Part shown: positions 53,934 to 63,012 of the stretch, piece after piece | Numbering within the stretch: position 1 is the first letter of the stretch | How the letters are laid out: the number at the start of each line of letters is the position of its first letter | Assembly: GCA_902493515.1 (NCBI GenBank) | Contig: CABUPE010000009.1 | Span: forward strand, 1-64,000 | Source: an uncultured Collinsella sp. | GTDB taxonomy: Bacteria; Actinomycetota; Coriobacteriia; Coriobacteriales; Coriobacteriaceae | Length of the DNA: 64,000 bases | Reading direction: 5' to 3' | Position numbers and translations under genes: made by a program | The notes under the pieces: generated by a model | The model's database searches: none | Told to the model about the DNA's origin: nothing | Seen by the model: the letters and a program-made list of their open reading frames with translations, nothing else

Positions 53934-56615
53934 ATGGCACAGACCACGACAGATACTTCCGCCAGCACCGTTTCTGGCGCCGGCGCCGCCAGCTCGTTCT
54001 CGGGCGGCACGGGAACCGAAGCCGAATTCGGCTCGCTCGGCGCGCTCTCCCCCACCTGGTGGGAGCCCGAGGATGGTAGCGAGCCCGAACCATGGCTCAC
54101 GCCCGATCAGGCCTTCGAACGCTTCTTTGAATGGACAAGCGACCGCGGTATTGAGCTGTGGGACCACCAGGAAGAGGCCCTCATGGATCTAGCCGCCGGT
54201 GACCATGTCATTTTGGGAACACCGACCGGATCGGGCAAGTCGCTTGTCGCGCTAGGCATGCTCTTTATGGGCATGGCACAGGGCAAGCGCTGTTATTACA
54301 CGGCCCCCATCAAGGCTCTGGTCAGCGAAAAGTTTTTCGACCTTGTGCAGGTGCTCGGCCGCGATAACGTCGGCATGATCACCGGCGACACGCATATCAA
54401 CACCAAGGCGCCCGTCATCTGCTGCACGGCAGAAATCCTTGCCAACGATGCACTGCGCGAGGGCGAGGGCGCCGACGTGGGCTGCGTCGCCATGGACGAG
54501 TTCCACTATTTTGCCGACCCCGACCGCGGCTGGGCCTGGCAGGTGCCACTGCTCACCCTGCCTCACACGCAATTCATGCTCATGAGCGCCACGCTCGGCG
54601 ATGTCACTGCCATCGCCGCCTCACTCGAGGAACACACCGGCGCTACCTGCGACTTGGTCGTCGATGCCCCACGCCCCGTGCCGCTGAGCTACGACTACGT
54701 GACGACCTCCCTCGAGGGCACCGTCGAGCTCGCGATGCGCGGCGGAGAGGCCCCGCTCTATATCGTGCACTTTAGCCAGGATGCCGCCCTTGCGACGGCA
54801 CAGTCGCTCGCCAACTTTGGCATTGCCAGCAAGGAGCAGCGCGAGGCCATCAAGGAGGCGGCCAAGGGCACGAGCTTCTCGACGGCCTTCGGCAAGATCC
54901 TCAAGCGTTTGCTCGGCTGCGGCGTCGGCGTGCACCACGCCGGTATGCTGCCGCGCTATCGTCTACTGGTCGAACGCTTGGCGCAGCAGGGCCTGCTACC
55001 CGTCATTTGCGGCACCGACACACTCGGCGTCGGCATCAACGTACCCATCCACACCGTGGTCCTCACCGCGCTCACCAAGTTCGACGGCTACAAGATGCGT
55101 CGCCTGCGCGCCCGCGAGTTCCATCAGATCGCCGGTCGCGCTGGCCGTTCGGGCTTCGATACCGAGGGTATGGTCTTCGCCGAGGCCCCGGAGCACGAGA
55201 TCGAGAACGCCAAGCTCATGGCCAAGGCGGGTGACGACCCCAAGAAGCTCCGCAAGATTAAAAAGAAGAAGGCCCCCGAGGGCTTTGTCACCTGGAACAA
55301 GCAGACCTTTGAGCGCCTGATCGAAACGCAGCCCGAAACGCTCAAGCCGCGCCTGCGTATCACGCACTCCATGGTGATTAGTGTGGTCGAGCAGGGCGGC
55401 GATGCCCGCGCCCGCGTGCACGACCTCATCGAGACGAGCCTGCAGACTCCCGAGGAAAAGGCAAAGCTCGAGGTTCGTGCCGACGAGATCTTCGCCACGC
55501 TCATCGACTCCGGCGTCGTCGTACGCACCGAGGTGCCGCCCGCACCCGACGCTCCGGCTGACGCCGCGCCGGACATCGACTACGCGCTGACGGTCGACCT
55601 GCCCGAGGACTTTGCGCTCGACCAGCCGCTCTCGCCGTTTTTGCTTGCCGCGCTGGAGCTGCTCGACCCCGAGAGTGAGACCTATACCATGGATCTCATC
55701 TCGATGGTCGAGGCTACGCTCGAGGACCCCAAGCAGGTATTGCGCGCACAGGAGCGCGCCGCGCGCGACCGCGCGATGGCCGAAATGAAGGCTGACGGCG
55801 TCGAATATGAGGAACGCCTGGAGCGCATCCAGGATGTCACCTACGAAAAGCCGCTCGAGGACTTGCTCGATGCCGCCTTCGACAAGTACTGCCAGGAAGT
55901 GCCCTGGGCCAACGACTACCAGCTCTCGCCCAAGAGCGTCCTGCGCGACATGCTGGAGAGCGCGAGCGATTTTAAGGGCTACATTCAAAAGCTCGGCATC
56001 GCCCGCTCCGAGGGCATTCTGCTGCGCTACCTAGCCGAGGCCTACCGTTCCCTCGACCGCACCGTGCCCATTGAGAAGCGCGATGAGCGCTTGCGTGACA
56101 TCATTTCGTGGCTCGGCTTTGTGGTGCGCTCGGTCGACTCGAGCCTGGTGGACGAGTGGGAGAACGCCGGCAACCCCGCTGCACTCGACGCCGCACCGCC
56201 GCAGGGCATTGACGAGGTCGTGGCGGACCGTCGCGGCTGCACGCTGTTGGTGCGCAACGCACTCTTCCGCCGCGTAACCCTTGCCGCCCGCGAGCACGTT
56301 CGCGACCTGGGCGAACTCGACGAGGACTGGGGCATGAGCGAGGTCCGCTGGCAAAAGGCGCTCGATGCCTACCATGAGCAGCACGAGGAAATCCTCACCG
56401 ACGGAGATGCCCGCAGTGCCGCGATGTTTACCATCGACGGGAGCGACGAGAAGACCGATCACGTGTGGCACGTGCACCAGATTTTTGCCGACGAGGATGG
56501 CGACCACGACTTTGGCATCATGGGCGATGTCGACCTGGATGCCACGCAAGACGGCGGCGAGGTCATCTTCAAAAACTACCGCGTCGGCTTTATCGAGGAC
56601 CTGCTCGAGGACTAG
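53934..56615 (+). CDS. DEAD/DEAH helicase with DUF3516 C-terminus (Ski2-like)
   Basis: 893 residues. Walker A GTPTGSGKS (about 95), MDEFHYF (about 188), SATLGD, GTDTLGVGINVP and HQIAGRAGRSG (about 396) are superfamily 2 motifs of the Ski2/Mtr4 group. The C-terminal half carries the DUF3516 domain common in Actinobacteria. Likely an RNA helicase, by family resemblance. The start at 53934 lies inside the longer frame from 53775 and is supported only by a weak GAGAGAAAG site. Confidence 0.9.
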   Translation: MAQTTTDTSASTVSGAGAASSFSGGTGTEAEFGSLGALSPTWWEPEDGSEPEPWLTPDQAFERFFEWTSDRGIELWDHQEEALMDLAAGDHVILGTPTGSGKSLVALGMLFMGMAQGKRCYYTAPIKALVSEKFFDLVQVLGRDNVGMITGDTHINTKAPVICCTAEILANDALREGEGADVGCVAMDEFHYFADPDRGWAWQVPLLTLPHTQFMLMSATLGDVTAIAASLEEHTGATCDLVVDAPRPVPLSYDYVTTSLEGTVELAMRGGEAPLYIVHFSQDAALATAQSLANFGIASKEQREAIKEAAKGTSFSTAFGKILKRLLGCGVGVHHAGMLPRYRLLVERLAQQGLLPVICGTDTLGVGINVPIHTVVLTALTKFDGYKMRRLRAREFHQIAGRAGRSGFDTEGMVFAEAPEHEIENAKLMAKAGDDPKKLRKIKKKKAPEGFVTWNKQTFERLIETQPETLKPRLRITHSMVISVVEQGGDARARVHDLIETSLQTPEEKAKLEVRADEIFATLIDSGVVVRTEVPPAPDAPADAAPDIDYALTVDLPEDFALDQPLSPFLLAALELLDPESETYTMDLISMVEATLEDPKQVLRAQERAARDRAMAEMKADGVEYEERLERIQDVTYEKPLEDLLDAAFDKYCQEVPWANDYQLSPKSVLRDMLESASDFKGYIQKLGIARSEGILLRYLAEAYRSLDRTVPIEKRDERLRDIISWLGFVVRSVDSSLVDEWENAGNPAALDAAPPQGIDEVVADRRGCTLLVRNALFRRVTLAAREHVRDLGELDEDWGMSEVRWQKALDAYHEQHEEILTDGDARSAAMFTIDGSDEKTDHVWHVHQIFADEDGDHDFGIMGDVDLDATQDGGEVIFKNYRVGFIEDLLED

Positions 56616-56632
56616 CCGTACATACTGGAACG

Positions 56633-56673
56633 AAGCGGGGCCGTTGGCAATATCGCCAGCGGCCCCGCTTTTG
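56633..56673 (+). terminator. Terminator of the DUF3516 helicase gene
   Basis: AGCGGGGCCG (56635-56644) pairs with CGGCCCCGCT (56661-56670), with an inner TTGGC/GCCAG stem and TTTT. It lies 19 bases past the stop codon. It may also stop transcription of the convergent DUF2130 gene. Confidence 0.85.
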
Positions 56674-56689
56674 CACTATACGCTATCCC

Positions 56690-58447
56690 CTACTCGGCAT
56701 CCTCGACCTCATACGAATCCGCCTCGGCGGGCTCATCGTTTGCCCCTGTCGCAGCCCCGCGCGCCTCGTCAAACGCCGCCTTCATGGTCTTGTTGCCCCA
56801 GGTGAGCTTGCGAATGGTAAGATCGTCGGCCTTCTTGTTGGCTAGACGTAAATTGTTCTCGGAGGACAGCAATGCCTCCTTGGTTTTCTGCAGATGGCTA
56901 ATCGTCTTGTCAATCTCCTCGATCGCCGTCTGGAACTTACGGCTCGCAAGCTCATAGTTGCGGCCGAAGTCGTTCTTGAACTTCTCCATCTTGGCCTCGA
57001 AGTTCGTGACGTCGATGTTCTGTTGCTTGTACTCCGCCAGCTCCTGCTTATAGCGCAGCGAACCCATGGCGGCGTTGCGCAGCAGCGTGATCATGGGAAT
57101 GAAGAACTGCGGGCGGATCACGTACATCTTCTCATAGCGGTAACTCACGTCGACTATCCCTGCGTTATAGAGCTCGCTTTCGGGCTCGAGCAGTGTGCAG
57201 AGCACCGCGTACTCACAGCCTTTCTGGCGACGATCGTGATCGAGTTTCTTAAAGAAGTCCTCGTTTTTGTGCTTGGTCGCGGTCTCGTCGTTCTCGTTTT
57301 TCATCTCGAACATAATCGAAATGACCTCGTTACCGCTTGCGTCGCACTCGCGGAAGATAAAGTCGCCCTTGGTGCCCTCGGACGCATCGTTATCCTTCTC
57401 GAAGTACGCGTTAGGAAACGCCGTCATGCGCAGACGGTTAAACTCGGTCTCGCAGTGCTGCTCGAGCGACTCGCCCACCATCTTGGTGGACAGGCGGACC
57501 TTCATGTCCTTAAGGCGCTCAATCTCTTCGTCCTTGTAGCGAATCAGGTCATCGCTCGCGCGCTTGGCCTGCGCAAGCTCGAGCTCGTGTGCCGCCTTGA
57601 CCTGTTCCTCGCGAGAATCGCGCACCGCCAGCTCGCTCGTCAGTTTGGCACGCGCCTCATCGCGCTCTCGCTCCGCCGCGGCGACCGCCTCTGACAGGTT
57701 CATTTTTGCCATCAGTTCCTGCTCGCGCAGCTGGGCACGCAGGCCCTCGGCCTCTTGCTCGGACTGAGCCTTTGCGGCGGAAAACTTCTCTTGCACCTTC
57801 GCGCGATAGTCAGCAAACGCGCGCTCGGCCTCGCTGCGAGCGGCATCGAGCTCACGCTGCGACTCTGCCGCGGCAGCGGCAAGCGCCATCTCCTGGGCCT
57901 TGTCCGCCGCGGCAAGCCTGGCCTGCAGCTCGGCAATCTGAGCGTCGCGTGCAGCTAAATCGTTTTGAGCAGCGTTGCGCGCCGCCGACTCGGCAAGCTT
58001 TGCTTCGTCATCTTTGCGCCCAAGCTGCGCACGCAGGCTATCAATCTCACGCTGGAGTTCGGCATTCTCTTTTTGAGCATTGGCTCGTGCCTCAACCGCC
58101 GCGCGCTGGCTTGCACTCTCGCGCTCTGCGGCAGCGCCCTCGAGCTTAGCGCGCAGCTCGGCAAGCTCAGCATCGCGCTTGGCAACCTCTTGCGCCAGTT
58201 TCTGATCCGCAGTGTTCTTCTGCTCGACAAGCTGAGCGTCGCGTTGAGACTCCGCCTCCTGCAGGGCAGACGCCGAACGCGAACGCTCAAGCTCCAGCGC
58301 CTGCTCGCCCTCGCGTCGAGCCGCCGCTACGCGCTCATCAAGATCGCGCGAGAACTCGGCATCGCGCACTTGCTTGACGATATCCGCATAGCCGGACGCA
58401 TCGACCTTAAAAACTTCGCCGCAATGCGGGCACTTGATCTCGTTCAT
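56690..58447 (-). CDS. DUF2130 coiled-coil protein
   Basis: 585 residues. A likely zinc pair CPHC at residues 5-8, a long coiled coil with Glu/Ala/Arg repeats (about 20-290), then the DUF2130 domain ([52 protein letters not shown]). DUF2130 has a restriction-endonuclease-like look (DFIF ... EMKNE acidic and Lys residues), but its activity is not established. Cytosolic; apparently monocistronic. Confidence 0.88.
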   Translation of the reverse strand: MNEIKCPHCGEVFKVDASGYADIVKQVRDAEFSRDLDERVAAARREGEQALELERSRSASALQEAESQRDAQLVEQKNTADQKLAQEVAKRDAELAELRAKLEGAAAERESASQRAAVEARANAQKENAELQREIDSLRAQLGRKDDEAKLAESAARNAAQNDLAARDAQIAELQARLAAADKAQEMALAAAAAESQRELDAARSEAERAFADYRAKVQEKFSAAKAQSEQEAEGLRAQLREQELMAKMNLSEAVAAAERERDEARAKLTSELAVRDSREEQVKAAHELELAQAKRASDDLIRYKDEEIERLKDMKVRLSTKMVGESLEQHCETEFNRLRMTAFPNAYFEKDNDASEGTKGDFIFRECDASGNEVISIMFEMKNENDETATKHKNEDFFKKLDHDRRQKGCEYAVLCTLLEPESELYNAGIVDVSYRYEKMYVIRPQFFIPMITLLRNAAMGSLRYKQELAEYKQQNIDVTNFEAKMEKFKNDFGRNYELASRKFQTAIEEIDKTISHLQKTKEALLSSENNLRLANKKADDLTIRKLTWGNKTMKAAFDEARGAATGANDEPAEADSYEVEDAE

Positions 58448-58505
58448 AGCAGCTCCTCGATGGACGCAAATTTCAACCGCCTACACTCTACCGCGCCACG
58501 CGGAC

Positions 58506-58540
58506 AAAAAAGGCGCCGCCGCCATAATGGCAACGGCGCC
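58506..58540 (-). terminator. Terminator of the metallophosphoesterase gene
   Basis: GGCGCCG and its complement, with inner GCCAT/ATGGC pairing, followed on the minus strand by TTTTTT. It lies 46 bases past the phosphoesterase stop codon, with the palindrome at 58543 in between. Confidence 0.85.
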
Positions 58541-58542
58541 AG

Positions 58543-58579
58543 AACCACCACAAAGGTGCCTGTCCCCTTTGTGGTGGTT
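58543..58579. repeat. Palindrome with GGGACAGG loop, second copy
   Basis: AACCACCACAAAGG and CCTTTGTGGTGGTT form 14-bp perfect arms around a 9-base centre. On the minus strand the centre reads GGACAGGCA, preceded by GG from the arm. The arms differ from those at 44415 but begin and end with AACC/GGTT and share the GGGACAGG loop. Confidence 0.75.
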
Positions 58580-58585
58580 TGAGGG

Positions 58586-59131
58586 CTACAGTCCAAAGAA
58601 GCCGAGAATCTGGTCGCGGCTAACGGGCTTGTAGTTGTTGGCATCGAGGCCAACGTCGTAGCGAAAGATAGGGCGCTCGCGATCGCGATTGCGCGCGTTG
58701 GTGCGGTCTCCCCTACTGTGAATGTGCCCGTGCAGCATGATGGCGCCGCGCGCCTTGCCATTCCAGCTGAGCATGGGGTAATGGCTCATTACCAGGCGAT
58801 GGCCCTTAGCGTAACCGGGGGCGACCTCCAGATAATCGCGCACCTCATCCCAAATGTGTGGCGCGTCCGGATCTCCCCAATCGCCATCATGGTTACCACG
58901 GATGAGCGTCACGTTCTGGCATTCGATGCGCTCGCGCAGGCGCACTGCCTCCGCCATGGGCAAACGATACGTAAAGTCTCCCAGGATATAGAGGCGGTCG
59001 TCCACAGCCACGCACCCATTGATGGCATCGATGACCTTGCGGTTCATCTCCTCGACCGAATCAAACGGTCGATCCATGTCGCGCAAGATATTCGTATCGC
59101 CCAGGTGCAGGTCGGCGGTAAACCACATCAT
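58586..59131 (-). CDS. Metallophosphoesterase
   Basis: About 181 residues. Calcineurin-like motifs in order: ADLHLGD, LGDFTYR, RGNHD, SHYPM and LHGHIHSRGD, which build a two-metal site. It hydrolyses phosphate esters, substrate unknown. The ATG at 59131 has GAGGA at good spacing; the frame to 59146 is less likely. Confidence 0.88.
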   Translation of the reverse strand: MMWFTADLHLGDTNILRDMDRPFDSVEEMNRKVIDAINGCVAVDDRLYILGDFTYRLPMAEAVRLRERIECQNVTLIRGNHDGDWGDPDAPHIWDEVRDYLEVAPGYAKGHRLVMSHYPMLSWNGKARGAIMLHGHIHSRGDRTNARNRDRERPIFRYDVGLDANNYKPVSRDQILGFFGL

Positions 59132-59197
59132 CGTCTCTGTCCTCATTTCGCAACGCGTATAAGACCTGTTTAGTATACAGACGCGGCGATGAGACAG

Positions 59198-59377
59198 TCA
59201 CCCAAAGAGCCCGCCGAACAGGCCTCGGCGACGCTTGTCCTGCTTTTTCGAAGCGTCATCCCGCGCCTTCTTGCCCTGCCGCTTCTTACGGTCCTGCTCC
59301 AACTCATCGTCATCGAGTAGCATATCCCACTCAAACGGATCGTCTGTCAGATCGAACAGGTCATCGTCATCAAACAT
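59198..59377 (-). CDS. 59-residue protein with acidic N-terminus and basic C-terminus
   Basis: A short open frame between the phosphoesterase and HIRAN genes, with its ATG at 59377 and TGA at 59198-59200, preceded by AGAGAGGC. It begins MFDDDDLFDLTDDPFEWD, becomes very basic (KKRQGKKARDDASKKQDKRRR) and ends GLFGGLFG. The strongly polarised composition and codon use suggest a real gene. No family was recognised. It sits 18 bases after the HIRAN gene, so it may be in one operon with it. Confidence 0.6.
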   Translation of the reverse strand: MFDDDDLFDLTDDPFEWDMLLDDDELEQDRKKRQGKKARDDASKKQDKRRRGLFGGLFG

Positions 59378-59395
59378 GACTGCCTCTCTTACCGA

Positions 59396-59722
59396 TTAGC
59401 GAGCATCCACCACATAGAGGCCAACGTGCACCTGATGCCACGGGCTGCGCTCGGGGGCAACCTGTTGCACACGGGCCTCAAATACGTCCTCGTGCCCGTA
59501 ATACATCATCAAGGACAGCGGGCCGACCTCATTTCCCGGAACATAGCCAAGCTTGGTCTTGCCATAATAGACCGCTACCGCCTCGGGATCGTGAGGATTA
59601 TCACGTTCAGCACACAGCGTCAGCTTATCGCCCGCTTTAAGATCGCCCAGGACCAAGACACCGTCGGCATACTGAAATCCTGCGATATGAAATGACAAAA
59701 GAAGACGTGAAGGCTCGTACAT
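59396..59722 (-). CDS. HIRAN-domain protein
   Basis: 108 residues, almost entirely one HIRAN domain (FHIAGFQYADGVLVLGDLKAGDKLTLCAERDNPHDPEAVAVYYGKTKLGYVPGNEVGPLS). HIRAN domains bind single-stranded DNA ends in larger repair helicases; here it stands alone. GAGGAG precedes the ATG. The following 59-residue gene starts 18 bases downstream. Confidence 0.88.
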   Translation of the reverse strand: MYEPSRLLLSFHIAGFQYADGVLVLGDLKAGDKLTLCAERDNPHDPEAVAVYYGKTKLGYVPGNEVGPLSLMMYYGHEDVFEARVQQVAPERSPWHQVHVGLYVVDAR

Positions 59723-59958
59723 AGCAGCTCCTCTACCGGCCGGGATACCCGGCGTTTGACCTTATTGAGAAGTCTACGGGCCCGTGCGGACACAAATTCA
59801 TCCCGTCCGCGTCTTTCAATCGCTTGCCGCAACGCTTGCGCGGCGGAACGCTTACAGCTAAGATAGGGACACGGATGGCACCCGTGGCTGCGGGTCTTGC
59901 CAACTCCGATACACGTTTTCATCGTGAGAAGTGGCCGTCTTCGCTTACGCGGGGGCGG

Positions 59959-60042
59959 CTATTTCATTCGGCCGATAAACAGGCCGAGTTCGATAGCCGC
60001 GATCAACAACGCCAATAACGAAATAACATCGCTTACGTTCAT
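59959..60042 (-). CDS. 27-residue hydrophobic peptide resembling holin-like type I toxins
   Basis: ATG at 60040-60042 follows AGAAGGG at normal spacing; TAG at 59959-59961. The peptide has a short polar start (MNVSDV), one membrane helix (ISLLALLIAAIELGLFIG) and a basic tail (RMK). The region just after the stop codon (59925-59960) folds as GCCG...CGGC with an inner CGC-GTAA-GCG hairpin, a layout seen after small holin-like toxin genes of Firmicutes. Function is inferred only. Confidence 0.5.
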   Translation of the reverse strand: MNVSDVISLLALLIAAIELGLFIGRMK

Positions 60043-60100
60043 ACCAAATCCCTTCTAAAGGGAGTTGGCCCATCCGTGCTCCATAGCAGTAGTCTAACGC

Positions 60101-60146
60101 AAAATGCGGGCAATAGGAACATCTGTTCGTATTGCCCGCACTCTTT
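60101..60146 (-). terminator. Terminator of the aldehyde dehydrogenase gene
   Basis: TGCGGGCAATA-type arms (60105-60121 with 60124-60140) form a nearly perfect hairpin. On the minus strand TTTT follows; the plus strand has CTCTTTTC, so it can act both ways. It is next to the alcohol/aldehyde dehydrogenase operon end. Confidence 0.85.
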
Positions 60147-60147
60147 T

Positions 60148-61527
60148 CTAATGCACAAACATGCGCACGAACTTGTGCTTCCAGCTTGCGTAGGGCGCAT
60201 ACCGAAACGGCACGTCCAGCCAGGTTGCCTTGTTCACGATGCTCTTCTTGTGGCTAAACGTATCGAAGCTCTCCCGGCCATGGTACTGCCCCATACCGCT
60301 CGCGCCCATGCCGCCGAAGCCCATATGGCTCGTAGCCAGATGCATGATGGTGTCGTTGACGCAGCCGCCGCCAAAGGGCACGTAGCACACAAAGCGCTGC
60401 TGAACCGCGCGATCCTGACTAAAGATATACAGGGCCAGCGGCGTCGGACGATCTGCAATAAACGTCTCGGCCTCGTCTAGGCTCTCAAACGTCAGCACCG
60501 GCAAGATGGGACCGAAGATCTCCTCCTGCATCACGGCGTCATCGGGGGTCACGCCGTCTAGGATCGTCGGCTCAATCTTGAGCGACGACTCGCGCGCCGT
60601 GCCTCCCAGCACGACCTTATCGGGATCGATCAGCCCGCGCACGCGCGCAAAATGCTTGGCGTTGACGATATGCCCGTAGTCCTCGTTATCGAGCGGATGC
60701 TCGCCAAACATACGGCGGGCCTCTTCCCTGATGAGGTCCAGCAGCTCGTCGTGCACGCGCGCATCGACCAGCAGGTAGTCGGGCGCCACGCAGGTCTGCC
60801 CCACGTTGAGCCATTTACCAAAGGCGATACGCCGCGCCGCAACCTTCAAGTTTGCCGTCGCATCCACGATGCAGGGGCTCTTTCCGCCCAGCTCAAGCGT
60901 CACGGGCGTAAGGTTTTTACTTGCGCGCTCCATGACGAGTTTGCCGACCGGAACGCTACCGGTAAAGAAGATCTTGTCCCAGCACTCATCGAGCAGCGCT
61001 TCGTTCTCGGCGCGCCCGCCCTCGACAACCGTCACCAGGCGCGGATCAAATGCCTCTTCACAGATTTGCCTGAGCACCGCGCTCGATGCCGGAGCATAGG
61101 CGCTCGGCTTGATGACCACGGTATTGCCCGCGGCAAGGGCGCCAGCGAGCGGCTCGAGCGTCAGCAAAAACGGATAGTTCCAGGGCGCCATGATGAGCGT
61201 GACGCCATAGGGCACGGTTTGCGTTTTGCACACGCTCACGGCGTTAGCGAGGTCGCACGGACGCAGGCGCGGACGACTCCATCGAACCACGTGAGCGATC
61301 TGATGTCGAATCTCGGAAAGCGATGTGCCAATCTCGCACATATAGGCCTCGTCATGCGACTTTCCCAAATCGGTCTTGAGCGCATGAGCGATATCGGCCT
61401 CGTGGGCCCGCACCGCATCGCGTAAACTCGCGAGCGCGCGACGTCGAGCATCAACATCAAACGTAGCGTGCGTCTTAAAGTAGGCGCGCTGATCGCCGAC
61501 GATGCGCGCAATTTCCTCGGTGTTCAT
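60148..61527 (-). CDS. NAD-dependent aldehyde dehydrogenase
   Basis: 459 residues. Aldehyde dehydrogenase motifs: MAPWNYPFLLTLEPLAGALAAGN (cofactor), FTGSVPVGKLVMERA, ELGGKSPCIVD (catalytic Glu) and NVGQTCVAPDY (catalytic Cys near 243), similar to the class 3/AldH2-long family. It oxidises an aldehyde to the acid. It follows the alcohol dehydrogenase gene by 8 bases, AGGAGGG before the ATG, so the pair converts an alcohol to an acid, or back. Confidence 0.93.
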   Translation of the reverse strand: MNTEEIARIVGDQRAYFKTHATFDVDARRRALASLRDAVRAHEADIAHALKTDLGKSHDEAYMCEIGTSLSEIRHQIAHVVRWSRPRLRPCDLANAVSVCKTQTVPYGVTLIMAPWNYPFLLTLEPLAGALAAGNTVVIKPSAYAPASSAVLRQICEEAFDPRLVTVVEGGRAENEALLDECWDKIFFTGSVPVGKLVMERASKNLTPVTLELGGKSPCIVDATANLKVAARRIAFGKWLNVGQTCVAPDYLLVDARVHDELLDLIREEARRMFGEHPLDNEDYGHIVNAKHFARVRGLIDPDKVVLGGTARESSLKIEPTILDGVTPDDAVMQEEIFGPILPVLTFESLDEAETFIADRPTPLALYIFSQDRAVQQRFVCYVPFGGGCVNDTIMHLATSHMGFGGMGASGMGQYHGRESFDTFSHKKSIVNKATWLDVPFRYAPYASWKHKFVRMFVH

Positions 61528-61535
61528 GGGCCCTC

Positions 61536-62756
61536 CTAATTCTCGCTCTCAAACATACCACCTGCAACGACTTCGTACATATGCTCGAGCTCCAAGCGGT
61601 CCATTAGAAGCGGAACGGGGTACAGGGGATTGGCCTCGGCATCGGCATGCGCCGCCATCTCGGAAATGTCGGAGCGGCGAATGCCCGTCACATATTTGGG
61701 TATGCCCAAGGCGGCGTTCATGCGGTCGACCCAATCGATAAAGGCCTCGGCCGCAAGACTGTCCTGCGCGGTAGCCGGCGCAATGCCCGCCATGCGAGCA
61801 AGATCGGCAAGCTTGGGGGCGGCAGCGTCACCATAAGCGCGAAGCATGTGCGGCAGGATGATCGCGTTGGCCAAACCGTGCGGAATTCCGTATCGGCCGC
61901 CCAGACTGTGCGCGATGGCATGCACATATCCGACATAGGAGCGGGTAAACGCAACGCCCGCCTTATACGCCGCCGAAAGCATATTGCGACGAGCGCGCAT
62001 GTCGTCACCATGCTCATAGGCCTCGAGCAAATTGTCGTGGATGAGCTGCACCGCCTGTCGTGCCATCTTGCGCGTATAGGGCGCGGTGCTTCGCCCGATA
62101 AAGGCCTCGACGGCATGCGTCAGGGCATCCATACCCGTCTGCCCCGTAATGGAGGCGGGCAGACCGCGCGTAAACTCGGGGTCGTGCACCGCAAAGCGCG
62201 GAATAAGCACAAAGTCGTTAATGGGGTACTTGTAGTGCGTCTCGTCATCGGTAATTACCGCCGCAAGTGTGACCTCGCTTCCCGTGCCTGCCGTGGTGGG
62301 GACGGCGATGAGCAGCGGCAGGCGACGATGAATCCGCAGCAGGCCGCGCATCTTGTTGATGGGCTTGTTTGGCTGCGCAATGCGTGCGCCTACGCCCTTG
62401 GCGCAGTCCATGGCTGATCCTCCGCCAAAGCCGATAATGGCCTGGCAGGCGCTCTCTCGATACAGGGACGCCGCCTCCTCCACATTCGAGACCGTGGGAT
62501 TCGCACGCGTTTCGGCATAGACCGTAACGCCAATCCCCTGAGCCGTAAGCGCACGCTCGAGTGATGCCGTGAGTCCCAAACGTGCAATGCCGGGATCCGT
62601 CACGATAAGGACCTTCTGGATCGAGCGCTTTTGAAGCACCGCGGGCACATCCTCGGCATGCTCTAAAATGTGCGGCTCGGTATAGGGCAGGATCGGCAAT
62701 GCAATGCGAAAAACCGTCTGATATGTTCGGCACCAGGCACGACGGGCTAGATGCAT
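61536..62756 (-). CDS. Iron-containing alcohol dehydrogenase
   Basis: 406 residues, type III Fe-ADH family: IIGFGGGSAMDCAKGVGA, VPTTAGTGSEVT, and the metal region AYKAGVAFTRSYVGYVHAIAHSLGGRYGIPHGLANAIILPH with its histidines. It reduces aldehydes or oxidises alcohols with NAD(P)(H). It heads the operon; a palindrome (62775-62790) lies just before its start, about 19 bases from the ATG. Confidence 0.94.
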   Translation of the reverse strand: MHLARRAWCRTYQTVFRIALPILPYTEPHILEHAEDVPAVLQKRSIQKVLIVTDPGIARLGLTASLERALTAQGIGVTVYAETRANPTVSNVEEAASLYRESACQAIIGFGGGSAMDCAKGVGARIAQPNKPINKMRGLLRIHRRLPLLIAVPTTAGTGSEVTLAAVITDDETHYKYPINDFVLIPRFAVHDPEFTRGLPASITGQTGMDALTHAVEAFIGRSTAPYTRKMARQAVQLIHDNLLEAYEHGDDMRARRNMLSAAYKAGVAFTRSYVGYVHAIAHSLGGRYGIPHGLANAIILPHMLRAYGDAAAPKLADLARMAGIAPATAQDSLAAEAFIDWVDRMNAALGIPKYVTGIRRSDISEMAAHADAEANPLYPVPLLMDRLELEHMYEVVAGGMFESEN

Positions 62757-62774
62757 AAAGGAAACTCCCTCATT

Positions 62775-62790
62775 TGTTGATTGGTCAACA
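62775..62790. promoter_or_regulatory. Operator-like palindrome before the alcohol dehydrogenase
   Basis: TGTTGA-TTGG-TCAACA is a perfect 6-4-6 palindrome 19 bases upstream of the ATG. A related inverted copy (TTAATCAATCAACA, about 62841-62854) lies 60 bases further up. Two spaced copies suggest binding of a dimeric repressor, possibly TetR-like; the regulator gene is not in the window. Confidence 0.55.
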
Positions 62791-63012
62791 TTTGCTCGAC
62801 CGATTGTACTCAGCGACGGTCAAAGACGGCCTGCCAATCGTTAATCAATCAACATCTTCATATCTCAAAATTGTTTTATTAAAAATCATTCCTAATAGGC
62901 TTCACATTTGGTTGCATTTATGGATAATAGAACTCGTCAAGACGCACGTCCGGAGAGGGCCCTTACGGGACCGGACGAGCGCACAATCGCCATCGATCGA
63001 AAGGATCGAATC

